Positions 59,447-64,000 of a stretch of DNA of 64,000 bases are shown one piece after another (within the stretch, counting starts at the first letter, position 1; each line of letters begins with the position of its first letter). The stretch comes from Oscillospiraceae bacterium (lineage in GTDB: Bacteria; Bacillota; Clostridia; UMGS1840; HGM11507). Location: positions 1 to 64,000 of the forward strand of contig SVKB01000006.1 in the NCBI GenBank assembly GCA_015068665.1, in the 5' to 3' direction. A program made the position numbers and the translations under genes. A model generated the notes under the pieces. That model had not been told where the DNA came from. It did not search any database and saw only the letters and a list, made by a program, of their open reading frames with translations.

Positions 59447-60112
59447 TTATTTTATGGAATTTATTCCGTTTTTTGCGGCTTGTTTTTCCGCTTCCTTTTT
59501 GGTTTTTCCTACACCTTCACCAACAATCTTACCTTCAAGCTTAACTACTGCGGTAAAAATCTTGGCATGGTCAGGCCCCTCTTCCTTTATTATTTCATAC
59601 TCGGGAGCCTTTGCGCCATCCTTCTGGACAAGCTCCTGGAAAAGAGTTTTATAATCTCTTACATCATGGTCCTTAACCGCTTTTTCAATATCTTCCTTTA
59701 AAAGCCCTGTTATAAGATTGGTAACCAGGCTTATATCACTGTCAAGATATATTGCGGCAAAAACCGCCTCAAGGGCATCGGAAAGAATAGAGGGACGCTC
59801 TCTTCCCCCGGTAGTTTCCTCCCCCTTGCCGATATGAATATACTTACCAAGCTCTGTTCTTAAGGCAACCTTAAAAAGAGATTCCTCACACACAACGGTG
59901 GAACGGATTTTGGTAAGCTCGCCCTCGGGGAGCTGTGGATAGTTTTTATAAAGATACTGTGCGACAGCAAAGCCCAGCACAGAATCCCCCAAAAATTCCA
60001 GTCTTTCATTATTTTTAAGCCCCTTCCCCTTAAGCAAAAAGGATTTATGGGTAAGGGCATTCTCAAGCAGGCTTTTATCCTTAAAGGTATAGCCTATATT
60101 TTTTTCCAGCAT
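59447..60112 (-). CDS. rnc: Ribonuclease III
   Basis: RNase III cuts double-stranded RNA, for example in rRNA precursors. The catalytic signature is NNERLEFLGDSVLGFAVA, with SILSDALEAVFAAIYLD as second acidic site. The C-terminal double-stranded RNA-binding domain is present (DYKTLFQELVQKDGAKAPEY...GEGVGKTKKEAEKQAAKNGI). 221 aa is normal. It follows ftsH by 15 bp, where an smc or acpP neighbour is more usual. Confidence 0.96.
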   Translation of the reverse strand: MLEKNIGYTFKDKSLLENALTHKSFLLKGKGLKNNERLEFLGDSVLGFAVAQYLYKNYPQLPEGELTKIRSTVVCEESLFKVALRTELGKYIHIGKGEETTGGRERPSILSDALEAVFAAIYLDSDISLVTNLITGLLKEDIEKAVKDHDVRDYKTLFQELVQKDGAKAPEYEIIKEEGPDHAKIFTAVVKLEGKIVGEGVGKTKKEAEKQAAKNGINSIK

Positions 60113-60127
60113 AGCGTTTCCCTTTTA

Positions 60128-62047
60128 TTACTTATTGTCATCCTCTGAAGCTTCCCCGGAAGGCATTTCTTCAGAAGCAGACTTTTCTTCTTCACTCGGA
60201 GCGGCATTTTCAAAGGTAAAATCATCTTCAAAAACAACTTCTTCCTTTTCGTAGGGGAAGATTGCCTTAAATTCGTCAGCCTCAAGCTTTTCTTTTTCCA
60301 AAAGAGCCTTTGCAACCTCATGAAGCTTATCCATATTTTCCTTAAGAAGCTTAGTGCAGATGTTATAGGCATTGTCAATAATACCCGAAACTTCTTCATC
60401 AATCTGTGCCGCAATATGCTCAGAATAGTCTCTTGTACGGTTAAAATCTTTACCTATAAACACCTCGTCGCTGCCTGTACCGAATACTCTGGGGCCTAAC
60501 TTTTCGCTCATACCGTATTTGGTAACCATATCCTTTGCGATTTTGGTTGCCCGCTCAATATCATTTGAAGCCCCCGTGCTTATATCGTCAAGTACAAGCT
60601 TTTCCGCCACTCTTCCTGCAAGAAGAACATTGATTTCCTCAAGCATTTCGGTTTTTGAGGAATAGCTTTTATCACTGGAGGGAAGGGACAGGGTATATCC
60701 GCCCGCTCTGCCTCTCGGAATAATCGAAATCTGATGAACACTGTCAAGAAGCGGCATCAGAGCTGTAACAATAGCATGACCTGCCTCGTGGTAGGCAGTA
60801 AGCTCTTTATCCTTTTTGGTTCTCTTTCTTGTTTTCTTTTCGGGGCCTGCGATAACCTTAATCATAGCATCGGAAATATCCTGATTGCTTATAAGGGTAC
60901 GGTTATCCCTCGCCGCAAGAAGTGCCGCCTCATTAAGAAGATTTTCAAGGTCCGCACCGGTAAAGCCCTGAGTGGTCTTGGCAACGGTAGTTAAATCTAT
61001 ATCCTGTTCAAACTTCTTGTTTCTTGCGTGAACTCTTAATATTGCCTCTCTGCCTAATATATCGGGATATCCCACAAAAACCTGACGGTCAAATCTGCCC
61101 GGTCTTAAAAGAGCAGGGTCAAGTATATCGGGACGGTTGGTAGCTGCAATAACAATTATATTGGTATTTGCACTGAAGCCATCCATCTCAACCAGAAGCT
61201 GATTAAGAGTCTGTTCTCTTTCATCGTGGCCGCCGCCCAGACCTGCACCACGGTGTCTGCCTACAGCATCAATTTCGTCAATAAATATAATACAGGGTGA
61301 GTTTTTCTTTGCCTGCTCAAATAAATCTCTTACACGGGAAGCACCCACACCAACATACATTTCAACAAAGTCAGAACCGCTTATGGAGAAGAAGGAAACC
61401 TTTGCTTCACCGGCAACTGCCTTTGCAAGAAGGGTTTTACCTGTTCCCGGAGGTCCCACAAGAAGCACTCCTTTGGGTACTCTGGCACCAATTTCAGCAA
61501 ATTTTTTGGGTTCCTTTAAAAATTCAACTATTTCGGAAAGCTCTTCCTTTTCCTCGTCAACGCCTGCAACATCCTTAAAGGTAACATTTACATTTTCCCC
61601 GTTTACGTTTTTAGCACGGCTTTTACCGAAGCTTGAAATCTTCCCTCCGCCCTGAGCCTGACGGAAAAACATAGTCCAGAACAAAATAATTACAACTATA
61701 ATAAGCAGGGTGGGAAGGAAAGAAATCCACCATGGAATTTCCGCAGGCTTTCTGGTATCAATGGTAAGAGTACCCGCCTTTATCTGCTCCAGCGCCACCG
61801 AATCAATATCCTGTCTTAAGGTTAAATAATTCGGAATTGCAACCTCAGCCACCGAATCGTCCTTGTATTTTGCAATGGCTGTATTTTCAATTACCACAAG
61901 CTCTTTTACACTTCCGGCATGGATATCCTTAACAAGCTCGGAATAAATCTTTGTCTCCGTTTGCTCAGGAAGGGCAAGCCATACGATTCCTGCAAAAACG
62001 CAGGCAAGAATCAGGTAAAAAAGTATGTCCTTAAATCTTTTTTTCAA
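60128..62047 (-). CDS. ftsH: ATP-dependent zinc metalloprotease FtsH
   Basis: FtsH degrades membrane and short-lived soluble proteins. Two membrane helices (residues ~8-26 and ~107-128) flank the extracytoplasmic part. The AAA domain has [35 protein letters not shown] and the second region [17 protein letters not shown]. The protease site is [13 protein letters not shown]. The acidic C-terminal tail is normal. It is 639 aa. It lies between hpt and rnc; the tilS-hpt-ftsH order is standard in Firmicutes. Confidence 0.97.
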   Translation of the reverse strand: MKKRFKDILFYLILACVFAGIVWLALPEQTETKIYSELVKDIHAGSVKELVVIENTAIAKYKDDSVAEVAIPNYLTLRQDIDSVALEQIKAGTLTIDTRKPAEIPWWISFLPTLLIIVVIILFWTMFFRQAQGGGKISSFGKSRAKNVNGENVNVTFKDVAGVDEEKEELSEIVEFLKEPKKFAEIGARVPKGVLLVGPPGTGKTLLAKAVAGEAKVSFFSISGSDFVEMYVGVGASRVRDLFEQAKKNSPCIIFIDEIDAVGRHRGAGLGGGHDEREQTLNQLLVEMDGFSANTNIIVIAATNRPDILDPALLRPGRFDRQVFVGYPDILGREAILRVHARNKKFEQDIDLTTVAKTTQGFTGADLENLLNEAALLAARDNRTLISNQDISDAMIKVIAGPEKKTRKRTKKDKELTAYHEAGHAIVTALMPLLDSVHQISIIPRGRAGGYTLSLPSSDKSYSSKTEMLEEINVLLAGRVAEKLVLDDISTGASNDIERATKIAKDMVTKYGMSEKLGPRVFGTGSDEVFIGKDFNRTRDYSEHIAAQIDEEVSGIIDNAYNICTKLLKENMDKLHEVAKALLEKEKLEADEFKAIFPYEKEEVVFEDDFTFENAAPSEEEKSASEEMPSGEASEDDNK

Positions 62048-62068
62048 TTTTTATGCCTCCTAAAAATG

Positions 62069-62608
62069 TTATTCGTATATTTCTCTTTTAAGAACTCCCA
62101 CATAGGGCAGCTCACGGTATTTTTCAGCATAGTCAAGGCCGTAGCCTATAATAAATTCATTGGGAATTTCAAAACCTATGTACTTTGCATCCACATGGGC
62201 AAGTCTTCGCTCCGGCTTATTTAAAAGAGCGCAGATTTCAACCGATGCAGGTTCTCTTTCCTTTAAAATCTCAACAAGCTTTGACAGGGTTATGCCGGAA
62301 TCAATAATATCCTCAATAATAAGAACATGCTTACCCTTTATATCGGTGCTTAAATCCTTTTTGATATTAAGCTGACCGCTTGTTTCGGTTGATTCCCCAT
62401 AGCTTGACACTATCATAAAATCCATGGATACGGTAACATCCAGCTTTCTTACAATATCAGCTAAAAATATTACAGAGCCCTTAAGTATGCCTACACACAG
62501 AACCTCTTTTCCCTCGTAATCCCTGTTAATTTTCGAAGCAAGCTCATCTATTCTTTTTTCAATTTCTTCCTTTGTAATAAGTATTTTTTCAACAGCCTCG
62601 TTTTTCAT
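62069..62608 (-). CDS. hpt: Hypoxanthine phosphoribosyltransferase
   Basis: Hpt salvages hypoxanthine or guanine with PRPP. The PRPP-binding motif is VLIIEDIIDSGITLSKL, and the GILKGSVIFLADIVRKL and VSSYGESTETSG loops are typical. 179 aa is normal. It overlaps the end of tilS by 20 bp and precedes ftsH by about 20 bp. Confidence 0.95.
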   Translation of the reverse strand: MKNEAVEKILITKEEIEKRIDELASKINRDYEGKEVLCVGILKGSVIFLADIVRKLDVTVSMDFMIVSSYGESTETSGQLNIKKDLSTDIKGKHVLIIEDIIDSGITLSKLVEILKEREPASVEICALLNKPERRLAHVDAKYIGFEIPNEFIIGYGLDYAEKYRELPYVGVLKREIYE

Positions 62609-63920
62609 CCCAAATTCTCCTCACTTTAAGACGGCAGCTACCGTTCATGTCGCTTTTTTTATAAAGCCCGGGTACCCAGATGATTTCATCCCCTTTTACT
62701 ATCACCGGATATATATCCCGCTCCTCCTTCGGAACCTTTTTATCCGTAAAAAGATCCTGAAGCTTTTTATGACCTGTATTTTTTATATAAACCTTATCTC
62801 CGGGCATTCTTGTTCTCACAATTATGCCCTCGGTATCCTCTACGGCAATCCCATCCTTTTCGCCATGATTTTCGCAAAGTGCCACAGCAAAGCCATGTCT
62901 TTCATAGATGTTATCCCCCGGAAGTACCGGATAGGAATATTTTTCCTTTTCCTTTATTTCTTTTACTGTAAAGCTCTCATAACTTATGAATGCCTCATAT
63001 TTTCTTTTTAAATTTACCCTTTTTCCCGTTTCGCCTTTTTTTATAAGCTCTGTAAGGCTTTCGGTTTCTTTTTTCGAAAGGCTGACGGACAGCGCTCTTT
63101 TAACAATAGCTCTTACGGCTCTTGATAAAACAGGATATTCAAGCTCCTTTAAATAAGAAAGCTTAATCTCCCCTCTTTTATCGGAAAAATACGCTTTTTC
63201 AGTAACTTTTTGGGCTTCCTTGCCAAGATATTCCGAGTCATATTTAAGAAGCTGAAGAGTTTCCCATAAGCTTTCCTCATCAAATGAAAACTCCTTCTTA
63301 AGAAGCGGCATAAGGGTAAGTCTTATTTTGTTTCTTAAATAATCCTCTTTAAAATTGGTTTCATCGGTTACATAATCCTGATTTTTCTCTTTAAGGTAGG
63401 TCTCAATCTCTTCCCTTTTTATCTCAATAAGAGGTCTTATGACACCGTCCTCCCTTAAAGGCTTTACGGATACAAGCCCATCAGAGGAGCTGCCCCTTAA
63501 GACGCGCATAAAAAACGTTTCTGCCTGGTCATTAAGATTATGGGCCGTAGCGATTTTACCTCCGCCCGTTTTTTCCCTTATTTCGTTAAAGAATTCATAC
63601 CGTATCTTGCGTCCGGCATCCTCCTCGGAAAGCTTAAGCTCTTTTTTCAGCTTATTTATATCTGCATTTTTCAGATAGAAGGGTACATTTAATTTTTCGC
63701 AAAGCTTACGGGAAAATTCTTCATCACCCTTTGCAGTTTCTCTTAAATTATGATTAATGTGACAGGCAACTATTTTGCCTATACCAAGCTTTTCCCTGAC
63801 AGCACAAAGAGCAAGCAGCAGAGATACCGAATCGGCACCTCCCGAAAGCCCTACAACTATATTGTCACCGGGGCTTATCAGCTTGAATTTTTTTACGGTT
63901 TTTAAAACTTTTTCTTCCAT
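62589..63920 (-). CDS. tilS: tRNA(Ile)-lysidine synthase
   Basis: TilS modifies C34 of tRNA-Ile(CAU) to lysidine so that it reads AUA. The N-type ATP pyrophosphatase motif is VVGLSGGADSVSLLLAL. HINHNLR, ATAHNLNDQAETFFMRVLRGSS and IRPLIEIKREEIETYL follow. The C-terminal TilS domain contains RTRMPGDKVYIKNTGHKKLQDLFTDKKVP. It is full length at 443 aa. The ATG overlaps the stop of the upstream gene (TAATG). Confidence 0.95.
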   Translation of the reverse strand: MEEKVLKTVKKFKLISPGDNIVVGLSGGADSVSLLLALCAVREKLGIGKIVACHINHNLRETAKGDEEFSRKLCEKLNVPFYLKNADINKLKKELKLSEEDAGRKIRYEFFNEIREKTGGGKIATAHNLNDQAETFFMRVLRGSSSDGLVSVKPLREDGVIRPLIEIKREEIETYLKEKNQDYVTDETNFKEDYLRNKIRLTLMPLLKKEFSFDEESLWETLQLLKYDSEYLGKEAQKVTEKAYFSDKRGEIKLSYLKELEYPVLSRAVRAIVKRALSVSLSKKETESLTELIKKGETGKRVNLKRKYEAFISYESFTVKEIKEKEKYSYPVLPGDNIYERHGFAVALCENHGEKDGIAVEDTEGIIVRTRMPGDKVYIKNTGHKKLQDLFTDKKVPKEERDIYPVIVKGDEIIWVPGLYKKSDMNGSCRLKVRRIWDEKRGC

Positions 63921-64000
63921 TACTGTCCCTGATCGTAAGTCATCTCACGGGTATAGAAGGTGGTGTATTCACCCTGCCAGGTAAGAGGAATTTCTCCGGT
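63920..64000 (-). CDS. C-terminal end of the gene upstream of tilS (partial)
   Basis: Only the last 26 codons are in the window, ending FYTREMTYDQGQ and TAA, which overlaps the tilS start codon. The frame is open to the window edge. The fragment is too short to identify; genes such as spoIIE or divIC often stand here in Clostridia, but nothing in the visible part decides. Confidence 0.55.
   Translation of the reverse strand, partial: TGEIPLTWQGEYTTFYTREMTYDQGQ

Overview
The window looks like the chromosome of a low-GC, Gram-positive, Clostridia-type anaerobe. Evidence: the spoVG-prs-pth-mfd and tilS-hpt-ftsH clusters, Asp23/YloV and YhaO/YhaN pairs, Mini-III RNase, a CotJC-like manganese catalase, an Nfn-type flavoprotein pair, SLH-anchored surface proteins, strong AGGAGG-type ribosome sites, and several near-perfect TTGACA-17-TATAAT promoters. 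The genus cannot be assigned from sequence reading alone.

Layout. 1-1490 is the right end of a GC-richer mobile element carrying a large serine recombinase. It has cut an XRE-type DNA-binding domain that was fused to a MurNAc/GlcNAc-type kinase. 1482-4201 holds that kinase, murQ and a Mn-catalase. 4325-7400 is an accessory patch: an overlapping DUF3990-like/XRE pair behind a consensus promoter with a perfect inverted-repeat operator, a 52-aa two-helix membrane peptide, several copies of an elaborate palindromic hairpin array, and tRNA-Pro(CGG). 7431-14999 (minus) is the rodA-prsA-mfd-pth-prs-spoVG block, divergent from murC. 16559-16962 holds a compact element with 28-nt terminal inverted repeats, just before nfnAB. 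Then come a 36-aa peptide gene, fumC, a CPA2 antiporter with an overlapping PII-like gene, comM, cysE-cysS-mrnC, a fourth hairpin array next to tRNA-Arg(TCG), yhaO-yhaN and asp23-yloV.

32508-45955 (minus) is a compact block of about 13.4 kb with one direction of transcription: small terminase candidate, large terminase, portal, scaffold, capsid, head and short-tail proteins, fibres, holin and endolysin. Its composition is podovirus-like. I see no integrase, repressor or replication gene, and every frame is open. It may be a domesticated particle or gene-transfer-agent-like system, or a reduced prophage. 46058-57760 (minus) is a surface operon: a membrane-anchored protein, a 3073-aa SLH adhesin with about 19 InlB/Flg_new-type repeats, and a second SLH protein with an 18-bp minisatellite. 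58033-64000 returns to housekeeping: a G5/3D-domain protein, a small protein, rnc, ftsH, hpt, tilS and the tail of one more gene.

Two signals deserve most attention. One is the palindromic hairpin array beside tRNA genes, whose 7-8 nt separators change together on both halves between copies. The other is the complete but integrase-less podovirus-like cassette.
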